This document shows positions 15,492 through 23,858 of a stretch of DNA of 64,000 nucleotides, piece after piece; positions within the stretch are counted from its first letter, which is position 1, and the number at the start of each line of letters is the position of its first letter. Under the pieces are notes generated by a model that was given only the letters and a program-made list of their open reading frames with translations, had not been told where the DNA came from and made no database searches. This DNA comes from Desulfosporosinus sp049943955 (GTDB lineage Bacteria; Bacillota; Desulfitobacteriia; Desulfitobacteriales; Desulfitobacteriaceae), in contig NZ_JBNFTW010000007.1 in NCBI RefSeq assembly GCF_049943955.1, positions 1 to 64,000 on the forward strand, in the 5' to 3' direction. The position numbers and the translations under genes are program-made.

Positions 15492-16775
15492 ATGGAACGA
15501 TGGAAAGAAATTGAGCGAATTCCTGCGCCGGCTCTTGTGCCAACCTATGGACCATTAACAGGTATGAGAGTGTTAATGACAGGAAGTATTGTGGCAGCAC
15601 CTTTTTGTGCATCATTGCTTGGGGAATACGGGGCTGAGGTTATTCATATCGAGAGGCCAAAGGTAGGTGATCCTTATCGGGAACAGGCTCCTGTTATTAA
15701 GCGGGGTGATAAGCGGGTCAGTGCTGGGTGGATCCAGGAAGCCAGAAATAAACTAAGTTTGACACTTGAAATTAACCTTAAAATACCAGAAAGCCGGGAG
15801 ATTTTTCTCTCTTTAATTAAGAACTGTGATGTCTGGGTAGAAAATATGGTCTGGACAGAGAAACTGGGAATAACAGAAAAGATGCTTTTGGAAGTTAACC
15901 CAAAGTTAGTCATTGCTCATATAAGCGGCTTTGGCAGACCCCAGTTCGGGGGTGTTCTTTCGGAGTGTGATCGACCTTCCTATGATCCGATTGGTCAAGC
16001 GGAAGGGGGCTATATGTTTGTTAATGGTTTTCCAGAACCATCGCCGCCATCACATGCGGCAACGTTTATTAATGATTATTTAACAGCTATGTTTGCAGCT
16101 AATGGAATTCTCATGGCTTATATTCACGCTCAAAAAACGGGTCAGGGGCAAGCGGTTGACGTTGCTCAGATCGAAGCGATGAGCAAAGTCCTCAATGATA
16201 CCTTTGTGCAATATTTTCTTTTAAGTCGAATTAGAGAACGAAAAGGAAATAAGGTAGCTATTTTTCAACCGGGCAACCTCTTTAAAACTAAAGATAATAA
16301 GTATTTATACATTGGAGCCTATGGTCCGGCAGTTTATGGGCGATTTGTTAAGGCTCTGGGACTCGACTTGAATAAATATTCCCATGAAGCAGCAGGAGGA
16401 TCCGTTGAGGCAATTAATTCAGAGTTAGGCCTGGAGTTAAACCAGATTGCAACAGAATGGGTTGCAGTAAGAGATGCTGAAAAGGCTAAGGAATATTTGC
16501 TTAGTTTGAAAGTGCCCTGTGGAATCGTGAGAACCTCAGCCGAACTTGCTGCTAGCGAACATTATCAGAAGAGAGGCAATTTCATTCAGTACTTCGATGA
16601 GACCTTGGAAGAAAATGTGAAAGCCTTTGGCTTTTGTCCAAAAATGAGCGAAACTCCCGCCCAGGTTTGGCGTGGGGCACCGAAGATAGGACAAGATACG
16701 GATAAGATTCTTCACACCCTTCTCGGTTATAGTGAGAGCGAAATCACTGTTTTTAAAGAAAAAGGCATTATCTAG
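15492..16775 (+). CDS. CaiB/BaiF class III CoA-transferase, CaiB-like
   Basis: 427 residues. It follows the family from YGPLTGMRVLMTGSIVAAPF through GEYGAEVIHIERP, PKLVIAHISGFG, FINDYLTAMFAANGIL (the Asp is the likely catalytic nucleophile) to VWRGAPKIGQDTDKIL and LGYSESEI. Several stretches, including PKLVIAH.SGFG and the C-terminal .WRG.P..G.DT..IL, match E. coli L-carnitine CoA-transferase CaiB. It activates a carboxylate by moving CoA from an acyl-CoA donor, in the cytoplasm. Followed at 34 bp by an MFS importer and then an acyl-CoA dehydrogenase. Carnitine or a related C4-C6 acid is possible, but substrate is inference. Confidence 0.88.
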   Translation: MERWKEIERIPAPALVPTYGPLTGMRVLMTGSIVAAPFCASLLGEYGAEVIHIERPKVGDPYREQAPVIKRGDKRVSAGWIQEARNKLSLTLEINLKIPESREIFLSLIKNCDVWVENMVWTEKLGITEKMLLEVNPKLVIAHISGFGRPQFGGVLSECDRPSYDPIGQAEGGYMFVNGFPEPSPPSHAATFINDYLTAMFAANGILMAYIHAQKTGQGQAVDVAQIEAMSKVLNDTFVQYFLLSRIRERKGNKVAIFQPGNLFKTKDNKYLYIGAYGPAVYGRFVKALGLDLNKYSHEAAGGSVEAINSELGLELNQIATEWVAVRDAEKAKEYLLSLKVPCGIVRTSAELAASEHYQKRGNFIQYFDETLEENVKAFGFCPKMSETPAQVWRGAPKIGQDTDKILHTLLGYSESEITVFKEKGII

Positions 16776-16809
16776 ATGCCATTCCTTCAAGTAATATCGA
16801 GGAGGTAAG

Positions 16810-18156
16810 ATGATGGAAAAAATGTCCATATCCCAAATCGTTGATGGTATAGGTTTGTCAAAATATACATTTAAAATTTACTTTTTAATAGGTTTTGCCC
16901 TCCTTTTTTGTGGATTTGATTATATGGTCGTTTCTTATACAATGCCTCAAATGACGAAAGAATGGAGCTTATCAAAGGTGCAAACCGGAAGCCTTGCTTC
17001 GTGGAGTCTTATAGGCTTGATGATTGGAGGAATTATTGCTGGAGTTATTTCCGATCGGATAGGCAGAAAAAAAACACTTGCATTCTTTTGCCTGCTATTC
17101 TCCCTCTTAACGTTTCCTATTTATTTTGTCCATAGTTTTGAGGCCTTTGCTCTACTCAGAATTTTAAGTGGCATTGGTTTTGGAGCGGTCATACCTGTTG
17201 CCGTGACCATGTTGTCTGAGAGTTCACCGACTAAAAATAGAGGATATTTTACTTCATCGATTATGTCGTTCTATGTTTTGGGCTGGGTCGTGGCTGGAAT
17301 AGCAGCCATATATATTGTTCCGGCCTATGGATGGCGTGTTTGTTATTTGGTCGGAGGTATGCCAATTATTTACGCCTTTATATTGCTCTTTGTACTTCCT
17401 GAATCGTCACATTGGCTCCTAGGAAAAGGGAGAGAAATTGATGCCATACAAGAAATAATACACATGGAAATTACAGCTAAAGGCCAGGCGGGGAAATATG
17501 CTCCGGGTAGTTTAGTGATCCCACCTCCTCCGTCCAAAGTCGGTGTAAGTGCTATTTTTTCAGTGGATTATCGCAAGACAACGATAGCTCTCTGGATTAT
17601 ATATTTTATGGGCTCTGTCGTTATTTATGGAATTAATGGTTGGCTGCCAACACTTCTCGTTGGTAAAGGGTATGGCTTGGTGAAAGGTTATTCCTTCGCT
17701 GTTTTACAAAATGTTTTTGGGATGATTGGCGGTATTTGTACAGGGTATGCGGCTGATAAGATTGGTCGAAGAATCAACGTGATTTTTGGCTGGGTTTTTA
17801 CAGCTGCCGCAATTCTCTTGCTCGGTATTGCTTTAAATCAATGGCAAGTTGTAATTTGCGGAATGCTGGTAGGCTTGGCAATGAATTGGGGACTCAGTGG
17901 TACTCAACCACTCCTTGCGGAAGGATATCCAACTGAATTTAGAACAACCGGTGTATCATGGGCCCAAGCTTTTGGCCGAGTCGGCGGCTTTTTCGGTCCC
18001 ATCGCTGCAGGCTATGTGCAGCAATTAGGAGTTGGTTTCAGGGGAATCTTTATATTTTTTGCTGTTCCTGCAGTTATTGCCGCTTTCATTGCTCTATTTT
18101 TTATTGCAGAGACAAGAGGAAAAAGTATCGAAAATATAGCGGGCATAAAGGCTTAA
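16810..18156 (+). CDS. MFS transporter, AAHS (aromatic/organic acid:H+ symporter) type
   Basis: 448 residues, 12 predicted helices. Helix 1 has the acidic residue typical of this subgroup (FCGFDYMVVSY), the loop 2-3 motif is GVISDRIGRKKTL, and the second-half equivalent is GYAADKIGRRINV. The ATG pair 16810/16813 follows GAGGAGGT; 16813 has the better spacing. Placed between a CoA-transferase and an acyl-CoA dehydrogenase, it probably imports the carboxylic acid that the operon then activates and oxidises. Confidence 0.85.
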   Translation: MMEKMSISQIVDGIGLSKYTFKIYFLIGFALLFCGFDYMVVSYTMPQMTKEWSLSKVQTGSLASWSLIGLMIGGIIAGVISDRIGRKKTLAFFCLLFSLLTFPIYFVHSFEAFALLRILSGIGFGAVIPVAVTMLSESSPTKNRGYFTSSIMSFYVLGWVVAGIAAIYIVPAYGWRVCYLVGGMPIIYAFILLFVLPESSHWLLGKGREIDAIQEIIHMEITAKGQAGKYAPGSLVIPPPPSKVGVSAIFSVDYRKTTIALWIIYFMGSVVIYGINGWLPTLLVGKGYGLVKGYSFAVLQNVFGMIGGICTGYAADKIGRRINVIFGWVFTAAAILLLGIALNQWQVVICGMLVGLAMNWGLSGTQPLLAEGYPTEFRTTGVSWAQAFGRVGGFFGPIAAGYVQQLGVGFRGIFIFFAVPAVIAAFIALFFIAETRGKSIENIAGIKA

Positions 18157-18266
18157 TCACTAAAGATAAGAGATACACTTGATCAATCTCTAAGGTTTGC
18201 TTCAATACCAAAACTGAGTACAAGTTAATGGATTAATAATTGAAAGGAATAGGGAGAGTGAGTTTA

Positions 18267-20021
18267 ATGAATAAATTACCTAAAGGAGGAAGTTTTCTTT
18301 TCGAGCATACCAATCCCCAAGATATCTTTACCCCGGAAGATTTTACATTAGAACACAAAATGATTTACAGAACGGCGGCCGGCTTCGTTACTGACAGTGT
18401 TTTAGCCCGAATGGATGAATTGGAAGCTAAAAAAGAGGGACTCAATAGAGAACTGCTCAAGGCAGCCGGAGAGTTAGGATTAAATGGTGCCGATATTTCT
18501 GAAGACTATGGTGGTATCGAGATGGACAAAATAAGTACTACCATTATCGCCGAGTGTATGGGCCGATCTGGTTCTTTCGCTATGACCCAAGGCGGTCAGA
18601 CGGGGATCGGAAGTATGCCTATTGTGATGTTTGGTAATCACGAACAAAAGAAAAAGTATTTACCGGGTATCGCTACCGGCGATATCATAGGAGCTTATGC
18701 TTTGACAGAACCCGGAGCAGGATCGGATGCAATGTCGGCTAAAACGAGGGCAGATTTAAGTTCCGACGGCAAGTATTACATTCTTAATGGCACGAAGCAG
18801 TTTATAACAAATTCTGCGATGGCTGATATATTTATTGTTTACGCCAAAATTGATGGAGATAAGTTTTCAGCATTTATTGTAGACGCAGATTCCCCTGGCT
18901 TATCCACGGGACCTGAAGAAAAGAAAATGGGCATAAAAGGATCTTCGACTAGATCTGTAATCTTTGAAGATGTTCATGTTACGGCAGAAAATTTACTATT
19001 TGAAATTGGCCGGGGTCATGTGGTGGCATTTAATATTTTGAACTTAGGCCGCTACAAACTTGCAGCAAATTCTGTGGGCAATGCCAAGTATGCCCTTGAA
19101 TTAGCGGCCTCATATGCCATTGAACGTAAGCAATTCGGAACACAAATCGCCAATTTTGGCCTTATAAAGGAGAAATTGGCTGAGATGGCCGTTAGAATTT
19201 ACGTGACAGAAAGCATGGTTTATCGAACAGGCGGTCTTCTGGAAAACATGATGAATAGTTTAGACACTTCAGGTGAAAACGGAGGACAGATTGCTGCGAA
19301 GGGTATTGAAGAATATGCTTTAGAATGTTCTATGAATAAGGTTTTTGCTACGGAAGCTTTGGCCTTTGTTGTTGATGAAGGAGTACAAATTCACGGAGGA
19401 TATGGATTTAGTTCCGAATATCCCATTGAAAGACTTTACCGAGACGCACGGATTTATCGGATTTTTGAAGGAACTAATGAAATAAATAGAGTTTTAATAC
19501 CTACAACTCTATTTCGTCGTGCCATGAAGGGAGATTTACCTCTTCAAGAAGAGGTTGATAAGCTCAGGAAAAAAATTGAAGCGGGAAGTATAGTCAGAGA
19601 AGGGGAAGAGGGAAAAGTACAGGCAGCAAAGGATATCTTTTTGTTGACCTTTGGCAATGTACTTGAGAAGTATGGAAAAGATCTTCAGAAACAGCAAGAA
19701 CTATTAGGAAGATTGGCAGATATTGCAATCCGGATTTTCGCTCTGGAAAGTGCATGGCTTCGGGCACAAAAATCGTTGCTTAATGAAGGTGAAGAGCAGG
19801 CAAAGCTGAAGTTCAAGATGGCTATTGCTTATATTAACACCAGTATAGGATGTATCGAACAAGCTGCCCGAGAAATTTTAACAGCCCTGGTTCAGGGAAA
19901 GGATTTAGAGAACCAGTTGGCAAATTTGCAGCGGTTAACAAATTATAGGATACAAAATACGATCTCCTTGAGACAAGAAATTGCCGGCGCTATTTCAGAG
20001 AACGGCAAGTATACCGTTTGA
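18267..20021 (+). CDS. Long acyl-CoA dehydrogenase with C-terminal extension
   Basis: 584 residues. The N-terminal and middle ACAD domains (GAYALTEPGAGSDA near residue 150, KKMGIKGSSTRSV) and the C-terminal helical domain (YRDARIYRIFEGTNEINRV near 405; the Glu of FEGTNE is the usual catalytic base) are intact. An extra helical domain of about 170 residues follows, as in the VLCAD-type and many Firmicute homologues. It introduces the alpha-beta double bond into an acyl-CoA with FAD, passing electrons to ETF (no etf genes in this window). The frame is open to a TTG at 18240; AGGGAGAG before ATG 18267 supports the later start. Confidence 0.92.
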   Translation: MNKLPKGGSFLFEHTNPQDIFTPEDFTLEHKMIYRTAAGFVTDSVLARMDELEAKKEGLNRELLKAAGELGLNGADISEDYGGIEMDKISTTIIAECMGRSGSFAMTQGGQTGIGSMPIVMFGNHEQKKKYLPGIATGDIIGAYALTEPGAGSDAMSAKTRADLSSDGKYYILNGTKQFITNSAMADIFIVYAKIDGDKFSAFIVDADSPGLSTGPEEKKMGIKGSSTRSVIFEDVHVTAENLLFEIGRGHVVAFNILNLGRYKLAANSVGNAKYALELAASYAIERKQFGTQIANFGLIKEKLAEMAVRIYVTESMVYRTGGLLENMMNSLDTSGENGGQIAAKGIEEYALECSMNKVFATEALAFVVDEGVQIHGGYGFSSEYPIERLYRDARIYRIFEGTNEINRVLIPTTLFRRAMKGDLPLQEEVDKLRKKIEAGSIVREGEEGKVQAAKDIFLLTFGNVLEKYGKDLQKQQELLGRLADIAIRIFALESAWLRAQKSLLNEGEEQAKLKFKMAIAYINTSIGCIEQAAREILTALVQGKDLENQLANLQRLTNYRIQNTISLRQEIAGAISENGKYTV

Positions 20022-20110
20022 ATTTGATTACATCTTTGAGTATAAATTCTCAATGGGATTTTGCTAAAACATTACCTCGTATTTGATTTGCTAATTTGTA
20101 AAGTTCCAAT

Positions 20111-20154
20111 AGCCTCCCAGGATAAAGAGAATCCTTCGGAAGGCTTATTTTTTT
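20111..20154 (+). terminator. Terminator after the acyl-CoA dehydrogenase
   Basis: AGCCTCC...GGAAGGCT outer stem (one bulge) with inner AGGAT/ATCCT, then TTATTTTTTT. Confidence 0.8.
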
Positions 20155-20308
20155 ATTGTTTTTCTTAATTCAGTGAAAATTTTTTTACAAGGATAGGAAA
20201 GATTTTTTACAAGGGACTTATTTCACAAGGCTTTATCCAATCGTAAGACTCTCACTTCTACAAGTGGGAAGACCCGATGTACAGCTTTAGCTGAACGACT
20301 TCACTGTC
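20155..20308. other. Possible activator-binding direct repeats upstream of the second -24/-12 promoter
   Basis: Between about 20179 and 20240, TTTTTTACAAGG occurs twice (second copy followed by G), then a weaker TTTCACAAGG. Spaced repeats 120-170 bp before a -24/-12 promoter are where sigma-54 activators bind. The right part is repeat element B. Confidence 0.35.
20238..20304 (-). repeat. Palindromic MITE-like repeat, copy B (compact)
   Basis: On the minus strand it starts GTGAAGTCGTTCAGCT, pairs GTTCAGCT with AGCTGTAC, then CCCACTTGTAGAAGTG hairpin, and ends TCTTACGATTG. Same termini and hairpins as the copies at 51253 and 53305. Confidence 0.7.
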
Positions 20309-20309
20309 T

Positions 20310-20341
20310 CTGTTTTGCAGCAAAACAGGGAGAATGCTCCC
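20310..20341. promoter_or_regulatory. Dyads just upstream of the second sigma-54 promoter
   Basis: CTGTTTTG-N3-CAAAACAG (20310-20328) and GGGAG-N4-CTCCC (20328-20341) abut each other. Candidate operator or activator site; the position so close to -24 is unusual for an activator. Confidence 0.4.
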
Positions 20342-20350
20342 AGGGTATTT

Positions 20351-20366
20351 TGGCATGGGAATTGCA
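20351..20366 (+). promoter_or_regulatory. Sigma-54 (-24/-12) promoter of the beta-oxidation operon
   Basis: TGGCATG-N4-TTGCA, a near-perfect consensus, about 180 bp before the gene at 20549. Confidence 0.88.
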
Positions 20367-20548
20367 TTATATACATTTCAGCGTAACGAAAATGTGTTCT
20401 TACAAGATGAAAGAAGATTTTTAGGCTAAGGCGAATGAGAACGTACAAATGACTTAATTTCGAAAGGAGGTGCCGAACCGAGTTTAAAACAAACACCTGT
20501 AAATATAAAAGAGTTATTAAAGCTTTATCAGAATAAGGAGGTAGCGTG

Positions 20549-21406
20549 ATGTCAATAAAAAAAATTGGGGTTTTAGGTGCCGGATCAATGGGGGGAGGAA
20601 TCGCTCATTTAGCAGCTGTTAGAGGTTTTGAAATTGTTCTCTGTGATGTTGAACAGAGATTTGTCGAAGGTGCTGTTAAGCGAATATCCGGTTTTCTTGA
20701 TAAAAGCATAGCCAAACAGAAAATGACCGTGCAACAAAAAGAGGAAGTACTGCAGCGCATAACTTTGACGACCAATATGGAGGATCTTACCACCGTTGAT
20801 CTTGTCATTGAAGCTATATTTGAGGATTTAGAAGTTAAAAAGAGCGCTTTTGCACAACTCGATAAAATTTGCCCACCGCAAACTATCTTTGCCTCCAATA
20901 CATCCTCAATGTCAATAACAACCTTGGCTTCGGCAACTTCCCGTCCAGAGAAAGTCGTTGGCATGCACTTTTTCAATCCTCCATTGATCATGCGTTTGGT
21001 CGAAGTTATCCGAGGTTATTATACCAGTGATGAGACGGTAAAATTAGCTTCCGATGCGGCTTTGGCTATGGGTAAAACTCCGGTAGTTGTAAAGAAGGAT
21101 ACCCCGGGATTTATTGTCAATCGGATCATGATGCCACAGTTCCTTGAGGCCATTCGCATCGTTGAAGAAGGAATTGCTTCTCCAGCAGATGTTGATACAG
21201 CCGTAAAATTAGGCTTGAACTATCCAATGGGTCCTTTCGAACTTATGGATTTTACCGGTGTTGAAATTTCCGTACATGTTGGAGATTACTTATTTAACGA
21301 ATCTAAAGATATGAAGTGGAATCCTCCTCAGACTATAAAATCTTTGGTTCGCGCCGGACGACTGGGTAAGAAAACCGGCGGCGGCTGGTTTGACTATGAT
21401 AAATAA
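20549..21406 (+). CDS. 3-hydroxyacyl-CoA dehydrogenase
   Basis: 285 residues. Rossmann NAD motif GAGSMGGGIAHLAA near residue 9, the catalytic region FASNTSSMSITTLA, GMHFFNPPLIMRLVEVI with the His of the His-Glu pair, then KDTPGFIVNRIMMPQ and GPFELMDFTGVE. It oxidises L-3-hydroxyacyl-CoA to 3-ketoacyl-CoA with NAD+. ATG 20549 is preferred over GTG 20546 because AAGGAGGT then has 6-nt spacing. First gene of the operon behind the -24/-12 promoter. Confidence 0.94.
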   Translation: MSIKKIGVLGAGSMGGGIAHLAAVRGFEIVLCDVEQRFVEGAVKRISGFLDKSIAKQKMTVQQKEEVLQRITLTTNMEDLTTVDLVIEAIFEDLEVKKSAFAQLDKICPPQTIFASNTSSMSITTLASATSRPEKVVGMHFFNPPLIMRLVEVIRGYYTSDETVKLASDAALAMGKTPVVVKKDTPGFIVNRIMMPQFLEAIRIVEEGIASPADVDTAVKLGLNYPMGPFELMDFTGVEISVHVGDYLFNESKDMKWNPPQTIKSLVRAGRLGKKTGGGWFDYDK

Positions 21407-21431
21407 CCTACTAAATCAGGAGGAAGTATTT

Positions 21432-22214
21432 ATGGCTGAGAATAATGTCGTTGAACTTACAATCACAGATGATGTGGGCGTAATTACCATCAACAATCCC
21501 CCAGTTAACGCTCTTACGTTGGCGGTCAGGTCACAACTAAAGAAGATTTTGAAAGATGTTGAAGAAAATCAGGATTTACGGGCTATAGTAATCACAGGTT
21601 CAGGGCCAAAGTGTTTTGTTGCCGGGGCGGATATTAAAGATTTTCCCCAACAAATGGAAAACGGTCCAAGAGAAAATGCAACGATCTATAAAGAAATGTT
21701 TGCCTTTCTTGAAGAAACACCAAGGCCAGTTATTGCGGCCTTAAATGGTCTGGCATTAGGCGGGGGATGTGAATTAGCTTTAGCCTGTGATCTGAGAATT
21801 GCCGACGAAAAAGCAAAAATTGGTTTGCCGGAAGTGAATCTGGGTCTTATTCCCGGGCTCGGCGGGACTCAAAGATTAGCAAGGTTAGTTGGGCAAGCCA
21901 AAGCAAAGGAATTGTTGTTTACCGGTAAAGTTCTTTCAGCAGAAGAAGCATTGCAGATTGGTTTAATCAATCAAATCGTACCTCAGGGCAAGGCTTTAGA
22001 AGAGGCTTTGAAGCTTGCCAAACAATTAGCCAAAGGAGCAGGTGTGGCAATATCTTATGCCAAGCATCTGGTTAATAAGGGAATCGAGCTTTCTCTGCCG
22101 GATGCAATGGAAATGGAAATGCAATATGTGGAAAAAGTCTTCCATACCAAAGATCTCCATGAGGGCATAAAAGCTTTTATTAACAAACAGCCGGCAGTCT
22201 TTAAGAATTGTTGA
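21432..22214 (+). CDS. Enoyl-CoA hydratase (crotonase family)
   Basis: 260 residues. CoA-binding/oxyanion segments KCFVAGADIKDF and ALNGLALGGGCELALACDLR (first catalytic Glu), and LPEVNLGLIPGLGGTQRLAR (second Glu). It hydrates trans-2-enoyl-CoA to 3-hydroxyacyl-CoA. ATG 21432 follows CAGGAGGA; an earlier in-frame ATG at 21390 overlaps the upstream gene and lacks a site. Second gene of the operon, 25 bp after the dehydrogenase. Confidence 0.94.
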   Translation: MAENNVVELTITDDVGVITINNPPVNALTLAVRSQLKKILKDVEENQDLRAIVITGSGPKCFVAGADIKDFPQQMENGPRENATIYKEMFAFLEETPRPVIAALNGLALGGGCELALACDLRIADEKAKIGLPEVNLGLIPGLGGTQRLARLVGQAKAKELLFTGKVLSAEEALQIGLINQIVPQGKALEEALKLAKQLAKGAGVAISYAKHLVNKGIELSLPDAMEMEMQYVEKVFHTKDLHEGIKAFINKQPAVFKNC

Positions 22215-22304
22215 GATGTTAACCTAAAGTCAAGATTTGGTCGAAAGAATGATTCTATAAGATAATTATGGCTAATTATATGATTTATACAAGGAGGTCA
22301 TTGA

Positions 22305-23498
22305 ATGTATACTAAAGCCTTTATCCCCTATGGCGGCTACTACAGTACTCCCTTCGCCCGTTGGCAAGGTAGTCTTCAGAATGAAAATTCCATTGAGTTA
22401 GCTGCCCTAACAGCTAAGAAATGGTTTGAAACCCGAAAAATTGATCCGAAAATTTTCGAATATCTTGTTTTTGGTAAAACAATCGGACAATTGCACTCAT
22501 TCTATGCTGCTCCATGGGCAGCAGCACTCATGGGCGCACCGGATATTCCTGGTGTTCACATTCCCCAGGCTTGTTCAACATCTACGACGTCCATTAATCA
22601 TGCCGCTGCATCGATTGAGACTGGCCTATATGATACTGCCTTTTGTTTACTCACGGATCGTTGTTCCAATGGACCTTTCACAATCTGGCCCAATCCCCAG
22701 GGGCCTGGTGGTGAGGTTATATCAGAAAGTTGGATGATGGATAATTTTGCGCAAGATCCTTGGGGCGGTGTGGCCATGATCCAAACTGCAGAAAACGTTG
22801 TTAAAAAAGCCGGCGGAATTAGCAAAGAAGACATTGATAGAGTTACGATGCGACGATATGAACAGTACCAGGATGCATTAGCTAATAATCGCGAGTTCCA
22901 AAAACGATACATGGTTCCCGTTGAATTCAAGATCACGAAAAAGAAAACCGGAGTTCTGGAAGCCGATGAAGGTGTAACTTCCACAACACTAGAGGGATTA
23001 ACGAAATTGAAACCTGTCATTCCCGGAGGAGTTTTATCTTATGGAGCTCAGACCTACCCTGCAGATGGAAACTGCGGAGTTATAGTAACAAGCCAGGAAA
23101 ACGCTCTAAATCTGAGTACTGACAAAGCTATTCAAATTCAGGTAATGTCATATGGTTTTGCTCGTGCTGAAAAAGCTCATATGGCTATGGCTCCTGTTCC
23201 GGCTGCCAAAATGGCCTTGGATAAGACCGGAATATCCATTAAGGATGTTAAAGCCATCAAAACTCACAGTCCTTTTACAGCAAATGATCTTTATATGGCT
23301 AATGAAATGGGAATAGATGTTATGAAAATCAATAATTATGGATGTTCACTGATTTACGGGCATCCTCAAGGACCTACCGCCGGTCGAGCGATCATGGAAA
23401 TGGTTGAAGAATTGACTATTATCGGAGGCGGGTATGGTCTATTTGCAGGATGCGCGGCAGGCGATACCGGTGCAGCCCTTGTCATTAAAGTCTTTTAA
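22305..23498 (+). CDS. Thiolase (acetyl-CoA C-acyltransferase type)
   Basis: 397 residues, full thiolase length. The nucleophile Cys lies in IPQACSTSTTSINHA, the catalytic His in NNYGCSLIYGHPQGPTAGR and the second Cys in GLFAGCAAGDTGAAL. The second-Cys loop is AGCAAGDTG, not the common CxGGGxG, so this is a divergent subgroup. It cleaves 3-ketoacyl-CoA with CoA. ATG 22305 follows AAGGAGG. Last metabolic gene of the operon, followed by a terminator. Confidence 0.88.
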   Translation: MYTKAFIPYGGYYSTPFARWQGSLQNENSIELAALTAKKWFETRKIDPKIFEYLVFGKTIGQLHSFYAAPWAAALMGAPDIPGVHIPQACSTSTTSINHAAASIETGLYDTAFCLLTDRCSNGPFTIWPNPQGPGGEVISESWMMDNFAQDPWGGVAMIQTAENVVKKAGGISKEDIDRVTMRRYEQYQDALANNREFQKRYMVPVEFKITKKKTGVLEADEGVTSTTLEGLTKLKPVIPGGVLSYGAQTYPADGNCGVIVTSQENALNLSTDKAIQIQVMSYGFARAEKAHMAMAPVPAAKMALDKTGISIKDVKAIKTHSPFTANDLYMANEMGIDVMKINNYGCSLIYGHPQGPTAGRAIMEMVEELTIIGGGYGLFAGCAAGDTGAALVIKVF

Positions 23499-23560
23499 TG
23501 CTGATGAATACCACGGAACCGTTTATCTATTTCAAGTATGTTGAGGCATAGGATTTAAAG

Positions 23561-23605
23561 TAGAACCAATGTAAGAATTAATTTATGATTGGTTCTATTT
23601 TATTT
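23561..23605 (+). terminator. Terminator of the beta-oxidation operon
   Basis: AGAACCAAT (23562-23570)/ATTGGTTCT (23588-23596), then ATTTTATTTT. Confidence 0.8.
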
Positions 23606-23858
23606 TAATTTCTATAATGATCTTATTCAGATAGGGATAGAAGTTTTTTCACATATAAGAATAGAAGGTTATTAGAGCAAGATGGCGAACTAATGTTAAC
23701 AGTAAATAATATAAAATTCAGAATATTTAATACACATTTAATAGATTAGTACTATAATTTTTGCACTTTATGTACTTGTAGTTAAGAATAGTATCTCTTT
23801 TTCTTTTTTCGACCAAATTCTCTTTCATCTTAGATATCAATTAAGAGAAGGTGATAAT

